Source: Solimicrobium sp040544425 (GTDB lineage: Bacteria; Pseudomonadota; Gammaproteobacteria; Burkholderiales; Burkholderiaceae_D). Taken from it: a DNA stretch of 64,000 nt. The notes below the pieces were generated by a model, which worked only from the letters and a program-made list of their open reading frames with translations, did not search any database and was not told the DNA's origin. This document shows, in pieces, positions 52,214 to 61,715 of the stretch. Each line of letters begins with the position of its first letter. Within the stretch, counting starts at the first letter, position 1. The stretch lies in assembly GCA_040544425.1 (NCBI GenBank), contig JBEONO010000020.1, positions 4,705 to 68,704 of the forward strand. The letters are read 5' to 3'. Made by a program: the position numbers and the translations under genes.

Positions 52214-52239
52214 CACCCTAAAAAAAATTTTTTCGGGTG
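52214..52239 (-). promoter_or_regulatory. rpsA leader hairpin
   Basis: On the minus strand CACCC-GAAAAAATTTTTTTTA-GGGTG can fold into a stem about 33 nt before the rpsA start. The leader also contains GTGCTGGTCCAGCA. This may serve autoregulation by S1; inferred from position and the missing Shine-Dalgarno. Confidence 0.45.
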
Positions 52240-52339
52240 AATCAAACTGGGTTAGGTTAATAAAGATCCGGCACAACCTTGCGTTCTGCTGGACCAGCAC
52301 GAGTTTTCGGAAAACTGTTAAGTAAAGTGTCAGGCGAAT

Positions 52340-53008
52340 TCAAGTGCTACTCTGTGCTGCGGCATACTGTTTCAACACTTCCGAAACTGCCTGCTCTACA
52401 GTCAGCTCCGAGGTATCCAATAAATATGCACCTGGCGCCGGCTTCAATGGTGCGGCAAGTCGATTTCTATCGCGCTCGTCACGTTCGGTCAAATCCTGCA
52501 AAAGGTCGTCCATGCTAGCAGAAAATCCTTTGCTAATCAATTGCTTAAATCTTCGTTCTGCGCGCGCCGGAATATTTGCAGTTAAAAATATTTTCAGTAC
52601 CGCATTGGGGAACACAACCGTGCCCATATCTCGCCCGTCCGCAACCAATCCAGGCTCAGTGGCAAAATCTTGCTGAAATTGAAACAATGCCTTGCGGACC
52701 GATGGCAATACTGCAATTTTAGATGCCGCCTTGCTAATTTCTTCGGTACGTATGGCGTCAGTCACCTCTTCGTCGCCAAGAAATATTGTCTGGCCAACAA
52801 ATCGGCACGGCAATTGGCCGGCAATTTTTGAAATTGCCGCTTCATCATTCAAGGCTAATTGGGCCTTTAATGCCGCATATGCCACCAAGCGGTACAGAGC
52901 TCCTGAGTCAAGATAACGGAAATGCAAGGCATCGGCGACAAATTGCGCAACGGTGCCTTTGCCGGAAGCGGTTGGGCCGTCAATGGTAATAATCGGTACT
53001 GCATTCAT
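52340..53008 (-). CDS. cmk: Cytidylate kinase
   Basis: Phosphorylates CMP and dCMP. 222 residues from ATG 53008, which has a strong AGGAGGTG 4-6 nt upstream. P-loop IDGPTASGKGTVAQ, YLDSGALYRL and the DGRDMGTVVFPNA segment are standard. Placed between aroA and rpsA, the usual order. Confidence 0.96.
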   Translation of the reverse strand: MNAVPIITIDGPTASGKGTVAQFVADALHFRYLDSGALYRLVAYAALKAQLALNDEAAISKIAGQLPCRFVGQTIFLGDEEVTDAIRTEEISKAASKIAVLPSVRKALFQFQQDFATEPGLVADGRDMGTVVFPNAVLKIFLTANIPARAERRFKQLISKGFSASMDDLLQDLTERDERDRNRLAAPLKPAPGAYLLDTSELTVEQAVSEVLKQYAAAQSST

Positions 53009-53019
53009 TGCCCACCTCC

Positions 53020-54342
53020 TCAATATTGTTTAATGGTTGCAAAGGTATTGAAGTAATCTGGAAAAGTTTTTGCTACACACTTTGGATCAAGTATCCGAAT
53101 CCTGGTCCCTGCGCGCAACGCGCCATTTAACGTTGCCAAGGAAAAGCACATTGCCATCCGGTGATCATCATAGGTTTCAATGCTTGCAGGCGTCAGTTGT
53201 GCCGGAGGCGTGATCGCCAAATAATCCAGACCCGTTTCAACCTGCGCGCCGAGCTTGGTCAATTCAGTAGCCATGGCATCGATTCTATCGGTTTCTTTGA
53301 CGCGCCAACTACCGATATTTCTCAATACACTGGTTCCGTTTGCGTACAGCGCAGCGATCGCAATCGTCATTGCCGCATCCGGGATTTCATTAAAATCCGC
53401 ATCGATCGCCTGCAATATGCCGTTGCTGCGCGCCTCGATAAAATTGTCGCCAACAGTAATACTGGCACCCATTTTTTCCAGGGCGTCCACGAAACGGACG
53501 TCTCCCTGTATGCTGTTACGACCCACTCCTGTCACGCGAACCGGCCCACCGCAAATTGCGCCTGCTGCCAAAAAATAGGAGGCCGACGACGCGTCACCTT
53601 CAACATGAATGCTCCCGGGACTGCGATAGAACTGGCCCGCTTCAATAATAAATTTCTGCCAGCCGTCCCGTTTGACGGTGACACCAAAGCGCGCCATTAA
53701 ATTCAAGGTAATCTCGATATACGGCTTGGAAATCAATTCGCCGATTACCTCAATCACAATATCGTGCTCAACCAGAATTAACGGCGCAGCCATTAGCAGG
53801 GCCGTTAAAAATTGACTCGATACATTGCCGCGCACTTGCCAGCCATGCGGCCGGATATGACCACTCTGAATATGCAATGGCGGGAAACCTGGCAATCCAG
53901 TGTAGGTAATCTCAGAGCCGACATGGCGCAGCGCATCGACCAAATCGCCGATTGGGCGTTCGTGCATGCGTTGCACACCGTGCAAAGTGTAATCGCCACC
54001 CAGCACGGCGAGCGCGGCGACCAGCGGCCTTATTGCCGTGCCGGCATTCCCCATAAACAGGTCGGCTTTTTTCACCGGGAATTTACCGTCTACGCCATGA
54101 ACCAGATAGTCCTGCGTCTCGCCCTTTTGCTGCCAATGGACGCCCAGGGTTTGCAATGCGTTCAGCATGACCAGGGTGTCGTCTGAGGCCAACAGCTCAA
54201 TAATTTCAGTGTCGCCTTCAGCCAATGCGGCCATCAACAAAGTGCGATTAGAAATGCTTTTGGATCCTGGCAAGCGGACCACGCCTTGGGCTCTGGTGAC
54301 CGAATTCAAATCAAGGTAATGCGGGAAATGAGGGGTTTTCAT
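53020..54342 (-). CDS. aroA: 3-phosphoshikimate 1-carboxyvinyltransferase (EPSP synthase)
   Basis: Joins shikimate 3-phosphate with phosphoenolpyruvate in the shikimate pathway. 440 residues. LPGSKSISNRTLLMAALAEG near residue 25, MGNAGTAIRPLVAAL (about 97) and WRVKETDRIDAM (about 350) are the catalytic and substrate-binding segments; the Ala in GNAGTA is the ordinary glyphosate-sensitive class I form. 11 bp before cmk. Confidence 0.97.
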   Translation of the reverse strand: MKTPHFPHYLDLNSVTRAQGVVRLPGSKSISNRTLLMAALAEGDTEIIELLASDDTLVMLNALQTLGVHWQQKGETQDYLVHGVDGKFPVKKADLFMGNAGTAIRPLVAALAVLGGDYTLHGVQRMHERPIGDLVDALRHVGSEITYTGLPGFPPLHIQSGHIRPHGWQVRGNVSSQFLTALLMAAPLILVEHDIVIEVIGELISKPYIEITLNLMARFGVTVKRDGWQKFIIEAGQFYRSPGSIHVEGDASSASYFLAAGAICGGPVRVTGVGRNSIQGDVRFVDALEKMGASITVGDNFIEARSNGILQAIDADFNEIPDAAMTIAIAALYANGTSVLRNIGSWRVKETDRIDAMATELTKLGAQVETGLDYLAITPPAQLTPASIETYDDHRMAMCFSLATLNGALRAGTRIRILDPKCVAKTFPDYFNTFATIKQY

Positions 54343-54421
54343 AATGTTTAAATTTTACGCAAGGTGATCAGACTGTCGGTAACTCGACAGGCCAATTTGG
54401 AAACAGGTTCAACTGTGTATA

Positions 54422-55372
54422 TCAATCGCCGCCCTCTTTGGCTGCTTTTTCTGCAGATTCGATAGATTCAATCCAGCGCAAACGAGCCGCCTGAGCATTG
54501 CTAAAAATTGCCAGCAATTGCTCGCCATCGCTATTTTCCAGAGCTGCTGCGATACGTTGCAACTGGACTTGATAGTGGCCCAATTCATTCAATAATTCCA
54601 CGCGATTGGCCAGACTGATATCACGCCACATTTCTGGCGAAGACCCGGCAATACGGGTGAAATCACGGAACCCGCTGGCAGCGAATTCAAAACGTAAATC
54701 GGCCTGTGGCTGGGTATTGATTTGATCAACCAAAGCATACGCCAATACGTGCGGCAAATGACTGACCGCGGCAAATACCTGATCATGCAGACTTGGGCTC
54801 AAATAATGCGGAACCGCACCGCACCGTTCCCAGGCCATTGCCACGACATCAATCGTTGCCCGGGTGTTTTCAGTCAGCGCAGTGATAACAACTTTTTTCC
54901 CGGTATACAAGTCGACAATTGCCGCATCAGGTCCGTTGGTTTCCCGACCTGCAATCGGATGCGCCGGAACAAACTGATCGATCTTGTTGCCCATTGCCCG
55001 CCGCGCTGCAGCCACCACGTCAGACTTGGTGCTGCCAGCATCGGTGACTACCGTAGTTTTTTGCAGATGGGGGTAAATTGTCTTGAGGATGGATTCGGTC
55101 TGAGCAACCGGGGCGGCAATTAACACCAGATCTGCGCCATCCAATGCACTGGCGATGTCTGGCCCGGCCACGTCAACAATGCCCAGTTGCAGTGCCCGAC
55201 TCAATGCCGCCTCACTGCGTTCTATGCCGACCACCTGACCGACGGCGCCACTTTTCTTTAACGCCAATGCGAAAGATCCGCCGATCAGGCCGACACCAAA
55301 GATGACAATTTTGGTGAATTGTTTTGGGTTCCGATTCGCAACCAATACAGCCTCATCAAGGTGAATGATCAA
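54422..55372 (-). CDS. tyrA: Prephenate dehydrogenase
   Basis: Oxidises and decarboxylates prephenate to 4-hydroxyphenylpyruvate for tyrosine. Up to 316 residues. NAD site FGVGLIGGSFALALKKSG begins about residue 25; TDAGSTKSDV, PAHPIAGRE and HLPHVLAYAL are family marks. No ATG exists ahead of the NAD motif: candidates are TTG 55372 (longest) and TTG 55345, which has GAGG 5 nt upstream. It follows pheA by 17 bp. Confidence 0.93.
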   Translation of the reverse strand: MIIHLDEAVLVANRNPKQFTKIVIFGVGLIGGSFALALKKSGAVGQVVGIERSEAALSRALQLGIVDVAGPDIASALDGADLVLIAAPVAQTESILKTIYPHLQKTTVVTDAGSTKSDVVAAARRAMGNKIDQFVPAHPIAGRETNGPDAAIVDLYTGKKVVITALTENTRATIDVVAMAWERCGAVPHYLSPSLHDQVFAAVSHLPHVLAYALVDQINTQPQADLRFEFAASGFRDFTRIAGSSPEMWRDISLANRVELLNELGHYQVQLQRIAAALENSDGEQLLAIFSNAQAARLRWIESIESAEKAAKEGGD

Positions 55373-55389
55373 GATACCTGGGAAAGGTA

Positions 55390-56466
55390 TCAGATACTAA
55401 GTGGGTAAGATCCCAATATTTTGAAAAAGGCCGCCGAATTCCTGAGCTCGTTCAATGAGCGTGCCACCGCCTCGTCGTCCTGATGGCCTTCGACATCAAC
55501 ATAAAAATAATATTCCCAGGTTCCGGTTCTGGCCGGCCGAGACTCAAAGCGCGTCATCGAAACGCCGAACTGCATGAATGGTGCCAACAAGCTATACACC
55601 GCCCCAGCCTTGTTCGGCACGGCAAGCACCAGCGAAGTCTGATCTTTTCCGCTCGGTGCGCAGTGCGAGTTTCCAATCACGGCAAATCGCGTGCGGTTGT
55701 GCGGATCATCCTGAATGTGTGCATGCACTACCTGCAACTCGTATTGATCGCCAGCCGTTTCACCGGCGATCGCCGCAACGGTCGGGTCGACACTGGCCAG
55801 ACGCGCTGCCTCCCCATTTGACGCGACTGCAACCCGTTCAATATGAGGGAAGTGCTGATTCAGCCAGACCTGACATTGCGCCAATGCCTGCGAATGAGCA
55901 CATATTTTTGTAATGCCGGAAAAGTCGCCGGAAGCAGTCATCAAGCTATGTTGAACCGGAATCGATAATTCGCCGCTAATCGTCAGGCTGGTCTGCAAAA
56001 GCAAATCGAGCGTACGATTGACAGCGCCTTCGGAAGAATTTTCAACCGGCACGACTCCAAAATCAGCCGTACCCGCTTCGGTTGATCTGAATACTTCATC
56101 GATTGAAACGCAAGGCAGCATGACGATCGCGTGACCAAACTGCTGGTAGACCGCCTGTTCGCTAAACGTTCCTGCAGGCCCCAGATAGGCGACCGTCACA
56201 CGGCGCTCGAGAGCGCGGCACGCCGACATCACTTCACGAAAAATCAACTGGATGTCAAGGTTTGGTAACGGGCCATGATTGCGCTCGGCCACGCCGCGCA
56301 ATACCTGTGCTTCACGTTCCGGCCTGAATACAGGAGCATTCGTATTTGCTTTGAGATGACCGACTTCCTGTGCAAGCCTGGCACGCGCATTGAGCAAATC
56401 CAGGAGCTGCGCGTCAACTGCGTCGATCTTTTCTCTCAGTGGCTTCAGTTGTTTATCAATATCCAT
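55390..56466 (-). CDS. pheA: Bifunctional chorismate mutase/prephenate dehydratase
   Basis: Turns chorismate to prephenate and then phenylpyruvate for phenylalanine. 358 residues from ATG 56466 (a TTG eight codons upstream is possible). Residues 1-85 are the AroQ chorismate mutase (LREKIDAVDAQLLDLLNARA), 95-270 the dehydratase (VAYLGPAGTFSEQA, NSSEGAVNRTLD), and 280-358 an ACT domain with the ESRP motif (TRFESRPARTGTWEY), the phenylalanine feedback site. Full-length and intact. Confidence 0.96.
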   Translation of the reverse strand: MDIDKQLKPLREKIDAVDAQLLDLLNARARLAQEVGHLKANTNAPVFRPEREAQVLRGVAERNHGPLPNLDIQLIFREVMSACRALERRVTVAYLGPAGTFSEQAVYQQFGHAIVMLPCVSIDEVFRSTEAGTADFGVVPVENSSEGAVNRTLDLLLQTSLTISGELSIPVQHSLMTASGDFSGITKICAHSQALAQCQVWLNQHFPHIERVAVASNGEAARLASVDPTVAAIAGETAGDQYELQVVHAHIQDDPHNRTRFAVIGNSHCAPSGKDQTSLVLAVPNKAGAVYSLLAPFMQFGVSMTRFESRPARTGTWEYYFYVDVEGHQDDEAVARSLNELRNSAAFFKILGSYPLSI

Positions 56467-56510
56467 GGCATTCCCGGCTGAATCGTCCAAATAGATTGCT
56501 AAGCTGTCGC

Positions 56511-57611
56511 TTAGGGATGCGTGTGTTCAAATTCCTGCATAAAATCGACCAAGGCCTGCACACCTTCGATGGGCATCGCGTTGTAAATTGAAGCGCGCAT
56601 ACCGCCTACCGAACTATGCCCCTTCAATTGAATTAATCCGCGCTCTTTGGCGTCCTGCAAAAACTGCGCATTCAATTTTTCATCGCGCAAAAAGAACGGG
56701 ATATTCATTCGCGAGCGACAATCCTTTTGCACACGATTTTCGTACAAATTACTGGCATCGATAAAATCGTACAGCAAAGCCGCCTTGGCAATATTTACCT
56801 TCTCCATTGCCGCGACGCCTCCGCGATTTTTAATCCATTGAAAAACCAGTCCGGCGATATAGATGGCGTAAGTTGGGGGCGTGTTATACATCGATCCGTG
56901 CTCAGCCACAATCTTCCAGTTAAACGCTGATGGACAGCAAGGCAGCGCGTAACCCAGCAAATCATCTCGCACGATCACGATAGTCAAACCCGCTGGTCCG
57001 ATATTTTTTTGCGCTCCACCATAGATCACCCCATAGTCCGCAATATTAATCACGCGTGACAGTATGTTCGAAGACATGTCAGCGACAATCGGCATTGGTG
57101 CCTGAGGCGCAAACTGGTATTCAACACCATCGATGGTTTCATTGGCGCAGATATGCAGGTAGGCAGCATCACTGGATAACTTCCAGCTGGCCGGATCGGG
57201 AATAAAGGAAAATTTTTGTGCATTTTGGCTGGCGATGGCGTCAGCAACAACATTGACCTTGCCATATTTCGCAGCTTCTTTAATCGATTTGATCGACCAG
57301 GACCCGGTGCAAACATAATCCAGCGTTGCTGGTTGGTCACGACCATTCAGTCCCGCCAGATTCATCGGCACGATCGCATTTTCGGCAATCGCACCACCTT
57401 GCATGAATAAAATCTGATAATTGGGTGGAATCGCCAACAATTCCCGCAAATCGCGCTGCGCATCGGACAGGATAGACATAAATTCCGTTCCACGATGACT
57501 CATTTCCATCACGGACATCCCGCTGCCATGCCAATCCAGCATCTCTGCTGCAGCCTGCTCTAACACTTCTTTAGGCAATACAGCAGGACCTGCGGAAAAG
57601 TTATAGATCAT
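56511..57611 (-). CDS. serC: Phosphoserine aminotransferase
   Basis: PLP enzyme making phosphoserine in serine synthesis and a step of vitamin B6 synthesis. 366 residues. N-terminus MIYNFSAGPAVLPKEVL and the PLP lysine in IYGGAQKNIGPAGLT (about residue 198) are diagnostic. Its ATG overlaps the gyrA stop by 4 bp. Confidence 0.97.
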   Translation of the reverse strand: MIYNFSAGPAVLPKEVLEQAAAEMLDWHGSGMSVMEMSHRGTEFMSILSDAQRDLRELLAIPPNYQILFMQGGAIAENAIVPMNLAGLNGRDQPATLDYVCTGSWSIKSIKEAAKYGKVNVVADAIASQNAQKFSFIPDPASWKLSSDAAYLHICANETIDGVEYQFAPQAPMPIVADMSSNILSRVINIADYGVIYGGAQKNIGPAGLTIVIVRDDLLGYALPCCPSAFNWKIVAEHGSMYNTPPTYAIYIAGLVFQWIKNRGGVAAMEKVNIAKAALLYDFIDASNLYENRVQKDCRSRMNIPFFLRDEKLNAQFLQDAKERGLIQLKGHSSVGGMRASIYNAMPIEGVQALVDFMQEFEHTHP

Positions 57612-60289
57612 TCGGATTCTTCCTCCGAGTCTCCTTCATTTATTTCGCTGCCTGGATTGACATCACCATTTTCAGCATCGCCATTCTCGTACACGACTTC
57701 TTCCACGTCCGATTCAACAATGCGCTGCAACCCACTCAATTTGGTGCCATCTTCGACCGCAATCAGAGTCACACCCTGAGTTGCGCGACCCATTTCACGA
57801 ATTTCTGAGACGCGGGTGCGGATCAGTACACCACCGGTGGTAATCAATAAAATTTCATCGCTTGTTTCAACCAGCGTGGCTGCGACAACCTTACCGTTCC
57901 GTTCTGACGTCTGGATTGCGATCATTCCTTTGGTACCACGACCATGACGGGTATATTCGGTAATCGGGGTACGTTTTCCGAATCCATTTTCGGTTGCTGT
58001 CAGAACCGACTGCTGTTCATTTTCTGCCACCAGCAGCGCGATGACCTGCTGGCCATCTTCCAGATTCATACCACGCACACCGCGTGCGGTGCGGCCCATC
58101 GGACGGACATCGTTTTCGTCAAACCGGACAGCCTTGCCCGAGTCGGAGAACAACATGACATCGTGCTTGCCATCGGTCAGTGCTGCACCAATCAGGAAAT
58201 CGCCGTCATCCAGATCAACGGCGATAATCCCGGCTTTACGCGGGTTGCTGAAATCGCTCAATGCCGATTTTTTTACTACGCCAAGGCTCGTCGCCATGAA
58301 GATATAACGATCTTCCGGGAAGGTGCGGTTGTCGCCAGAGATCGGCAAAATCACGGTAATTTTTTCACCGTCATGCAAGGGGAACATATTGACGATAGGT
58401 TTGCCGCGCGAATTGCGCGATCCTTGCGGCACTTCCCACACTTTCAACCAGTACAGTCTGCCGCGATTACTGAAAGACAAAATGTAGTCATGGGTATTGG
58501 CAATAAATACCTGCTCAATCCAGTCATCTTCTTTGGTCGCCATCGCCTGCTTGCCGCGTCCGCCACGTTTCTGCGCGCGGTATTCAGATACCGGTTGTGA
58601 TTTCATGTAGCCGGTATGCGACAACGTCACCACCATGTCCTGGGGCGTTATCAAATCTTCCGTTTCCAGCTCGGTCGCGTTATGGATAATTTCAGAGCGA
58701 CGTTCATCTTTGGAACCGATACCATATTCGTTCATCGCGGCAGTTAATTCATCCGTGATGATCGCTGTCACGCGTGAAGGCTTGGCCAAAATATCCAGCA
58801 AATCGGCAATCTGGGCCATCATTTCTTTGTATTCGTTGACGATTTTATCTTGTTCCAAACCAGTCAAACGTTGCAGACGCATCTGCAGAATTTCCTGTGC
58901 CTGATCATCTGACAGTTTGTATAGGCCATCGGCCTGAATGCCGTAATGCTTGGGCAGATTGGCCGGACGGAAGGCATCGATGCCTGCGGCATTGTCTGCG
59001 CTGGTGCGGGTTAACATTTCACGCACCATCGACGAATCCCAGGCGCGATTCATCAATTCGGTTTTTGCCATCGGAGGCGTAGGAGCGGCTTTAATAATCG
59101 CGATGAAGTCATCGATATTGGCCAAAGCAACCGCCAAACCTTCCAGCATGTGGCCACGCTCACGCGCTTTTTTCAATTCAAAAACGGTGCGGCGCGTAAC
59201 AACTTCACGGCGATGGGACAGGAAACAATCCAGCATCTGCTTCAAATTGAGCAGCTTGGGCTGGCCGTTGACCAGCGCAACCATATTCATACCGAAGGTA
59301 TCCTGCAACTGCGTCTGTTTGTACAGGTTGTTCAGAATTACGTCCGGCACTTCATTGCGCTTCAATTCAATGACGACGCGCATTCCAGATTTATCGGACT
59401 CATCGCGAATATCAGAAATGCCATCCAATTTCTTGTCACGCACCAATTCAGCAATCCGTTCCAGCAGCGATTTCTTATTGACCTGGTAGGGGAGTTCATC
59501 AACGATCAAGGCGGTGCGACCCTCTTTACCATATTCTTCGAAGTGCGTTTTCGCGCGCATCACCACCCGGCCACGGCCAGTACGATAACCATCGCGCACG
59601 CCGGACACGCCATAAATAATCCCGGCAGTCGGGAAATCTGGTGCCGGGATAATTTCAATCAGCTCATCGATACTGCAATCTGGATTGCCAAGCAAATGCA
59701 ATGCGCCGGTAATGACTTCGGTAATATTGTGCGGCGGGATGTTGGTCGCCATACCAACGGCAATGCCTGAGGCGCCGTTAATCAACAGATTGGGGATTCG
59801 AGTCGGCAATACGGATGGCTCTTTTTCCTTACCATCGTAATTCGGCACGAAATCAACGGTTTCCTTATCAATATCAGCCAGAATTTCGTTCGCAATTTTC
59901 GACAGTCGGCACTCGGTATAACGCATCGCTGCTGCATTGTCACCGTCGACCGACCCAAAATTTCCCTGACCATCCACCAAGGTATAACGCAGGGAAAAAT
60001 GTTGCGCCATCCGCACGAGGGTGTCATAAATCGACGCATCTCCATGGGGATGGTATTTACCCATCACCTCACCCACCACGCGCGCGCATTTCACGAACGG
60101 CCGGTTATAGACATTATTCATTTCATGCATAGCGAACAGAACGCGTCGATGCACCGGCTTCAAACCGTCTCGAACATCAGGCAAAGCCCGTCCAACAATT
60201 ACGCTCATCGCGTAATCGAGGTAACTTTTGCGCATTTCTTCCTCGAGGGAAATCGGGAGTGTTTCTTTAGCGAATTGATCCATAGTCAT
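57608..60289 (-). CDS. gyrA: DNA gyrase subunit A
   Basis: With GyrB introduces negative supercoils. 893 residues (or 891 from the second ATG). The catalytic Tyr is in AMRYTECR (about residue 125), the GyrA box is QKRGGRG (about 565) and the C-terminus is an acidic tail (EINEGDSEEESE). The quinolone-resistance region reads HPHGDASIYDTLV: the position matching E. coli Ser83 is Ala, the next is Ser, and Asp87 is kept. Mycobacterial GyrA has the same Ala-Ser order. First gene of the long minus-strand cluster. Confidence 0.97.
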   Translation of the reverse strand: MTMDQFAKETLPISLEEEMRKSYLDYAMSVIVGRALPDVRDGLKPVHRRVLFAMHEMNNVYNRPFVKCARVVGEVMGKYHPHGDASIYDTLVRMAQHFSLRYTLVDGQGNFGSVDGDNAAAMRYTECRLSKIANEILADIDKETVDFVPNYDGKEKEPSVLPTRIPNLLINGASGIAVGMATNIPPHNITEVITGALHLLGNPDCSIDELIEIIPAPDFPTAGIIYGVSGVRDGYRTGRGRVVMRAKTHFEEYGKEGRTALIVDELPYQVNKKSLLERIAELVRDKKLDGISDIRDESDKSGMRVVIELKRNEVPDVILNNLYKQTQLQDTFGMNMVALVNGQPKLLNLKQMLDCFLSHRREVVTRRTVFELKKARERGHMLEGLAVALANIDDFIAIIKAAPTPPMAKTELMNRAWDSSMVREMLTRTSADNAAGIDAFRPANLPKHYGIQADGLYKLSDDQAQEILQMRLQRLTGLEQDKIVNEYKEMMAQIADLLDILAKPSRVTAIITDELTAAMNEYGIGSKDERRSEIIHNATELETEDLITPQDMVVTLSHTGYMKSQPVSEYRAQKRGGRGKQAMATKEDDWIEQVFIANTHDYILSFSNRGRLYWLKVWEVPQGSRNSRGKPIVNMFPLHDGEKITVILPISGDNRTFPEDRYIFMATSLGVVKKSALSDFSNPRKAGIIAVDLDDGDFLIGAALTDGKHDVMLFSDSGKAVRFDENDVRPMGRTARGVRGMNLEDGQQVIALLVAENEQQSVLTATENGFGKRTPITEYTRHGRGTKGMIAIQTSERNGKVVAATLVETSDEILLITTGGVLIRTRVSEIREMGRATQGVTLIAVEDGTKLSGLQRIVESDVEEVVYENGDAENGDVNPGSEINEGDSEEESE

Positions 60290-60437
60290 GCGGGCAGTCT
60301 TTTAACTTGACATTAAGGGTAACGTTCTTGAATGCAACACCGCTGTAATTTTACTTAGATCTTGGCGAAAGGTGACAAACAAGAACATCTTGAGTAACTT
60401 GACGCAGAGGAAAACCGCCTCCAGCGCTAAACCGGTT

Positions 60438-60446
60438 ATTCTACCA
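60438..60446 (-). promoter_or_regulatory. Possible extended -10 of gyrA
   Basis: TGGTAGAAT on the minus strand fits TGn-TAnAAT; no good -35 is needed for such promoters and none is seen. It lies about 150 bp before gyrA. Confidence 0.3.
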
Positions 60447-60844
60447 TGTTGCAGCTCTACTATCGGAAAATTTGCCTTCGATCAAGGCAACATTTCTTCG
60501 ATCTCAAGCTTCCGTTTGCTCAAGAACGGATTTTAATTATTCGATTAAAAGAGTCACGGTCGCTCATTTTCAACATGTGCAGGTGCAGCAATAAAATACG
60601 CCAACCGTAAAAAATATGACCGCACAGTGACATGACATTTATTAAATTTCATACGCAGGGGCGTTGCATTGAGGGGCTGCGCAGCATCCGAAATTCCAAT
60701 GACATTTTTTGTTGCACACGCACAACGCATAAGAAAAATATCACTTATTAAAATTAACAAATTTAGTTATCCAACAGCGCTTATGGCAGAATTGCGGGCA
60801 GGCCCATTAAGTAGATTTTTTGTAAACGTAATGGTCAAACTGCA

Positions 60845-60853
60845 TGGTATCAT
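60845..60853 (+). promoter_or_regulatory. Possible extended -10 of ompA
   Basis: TGGTATCAT fits an extended -10 box; transcription from about 60860 would give a 55-nt leader including GAGAGGA at 60904-60910. Confidence 0.35.
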
Positions 60854-60915
60854 CCAACCTTTGCTTCAACAGCGCAGATTTTCTGCCAAAAAAGATCTCA
60901 TCCGAGAGGACAAAT

Positions 60916-61602
60916 ATGAAAACACTCACAACACTCGTCTACACAACATTCGCTGCTTCCGCTTTAGTTCTGTCATTCGCAGCATCCGCACAAACAACCG
61001 TCACCAATACTAAAGCGCCAACTCCATACAGTGCTTATGTTCAGGATGCCAGTGGCAACATCGTACGGGATCAGTTTGGTCTGTGCGTGCATACAGGTTA
61101 CTGGACACCGGCAGATGCAACAGTCGTAGGTTGCGATGGCGTGGAAGCACCAAAACCAGCTCCAGTTGTAGTAGCGCCACCTGCCCCGGTCGCCGCACCA
61201 GCACCAGTTGCAGTTGTTCCACCGGCACCGGCACCAACATCAGAAAAAGTAACTTTTGCGGCTGATGCATTGTTTGACTTTGACAAGTCGGTATTGAAGC
61301 CAGAAGGCAAATCAAAATTGACTGAATTAGTTGCAAAATTAAAAGACGTGAACCTGGAAGCCATCGTTGCAACCGGCCACACAGATTCAATCGGTAAAGC
61401 TGAATACAACCAAAAATTGTCGGTACGTCGTGCTGAATCAGTCAAGGCATTCCTGGTATCAAATGGAGTTGCTGCAGACCGCGTGTACATTTCCGGCAAG
61501 GGTGAAACCCAACCAGTTGCAGATAACAAAACTGCTGATGGCCGTGCTAAAAACCGTCGCGTTGAAATTGAAGTTGTCGGCACTCGCACTATCAACAAAT
61601 AA
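60916..61602 (+). CDS. ompA: OmpA-family peptidoglycan-associated outer membrane protein
   Basis: 228 residues from ATG 60916 (GAGAGGA upstream). Signal peptide ends SFAASAQ. There is no full barrel: residues 23-80 are a short region with a DQFGLCVHTGYWTP segment, typical of the abundant short OmpA of Burkholderiales, then an Ala/Pro-rich linker (VVVAPPAPVAAPAPVAVVPP) and the OmpA domain (about 115-228) with FDFDKSVLKPEGKSKL and ATGHTDSIGKAEYNQKLSVRRA, the peptidoglycan-binding site. Strong terminator downstream. Proteins of this type are major envelope components; the symbol is used loosely. Confidence 0.92.
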   Translation: MKTLTTLVYTTFAASALVLSFAASAQTTVTNTKAPTPYSAYVQDASGNIVRDQFGLCVHTGYWTPADATVVGCDGVEAPKPAPVVVAPPAPVAAPAPVAVVPPAPAPTSEKVTFAADALFDFDKSVLKPEGKSKLTELVAKLKDVNLEAIVATGHTDSIGKAEYNQKLSVRRAESVKAFLVSNGVAADRVYISGKGETQPVADNKTADGRAKNRRVEIEVVGTRTINK

Positions 61603-61628
61603 TTTGATTCATTCAAATTAAGCTGGTC

Positions 61629-61655
61629 AAAACCCCGCTTCGGCGGGGTTTTTTT
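61629..61655 (+). terminator. Terminator of ompA
   Basis: AAAACCCCGC-TTCG-GCGGGGTTTT followed by further Ts, a perfect 10-bp stem, 26 bp after the stop codon. Confidence 0.95.
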
Positions 61656-61715
61656 ATAGCCAATTGGCAATATGCGATTAAAATATCAGCTTCATTCTTC
61701 AACCAGATTGCGACC

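Larger units (their letters stand above)
60290..60915. other. Divergent intergenic region between gyrA and ompA
   Basis: 626 bp, AT-rich. On the gyrA side an extended -10 (TGGTAGAAT) is present; on the ompA side TGGTATCAT with a ribosome-binding site near 60907. Short open frames in the middle lack coding character. No tRNA or small RNA could be recognised. Confidence 0.55.

Noticed and set aside
57944..59770. Two long frames (218 and 206 codons) antisense to gyrA
   Set aside because: Opposite gyrA with no start signals; shadow frames.
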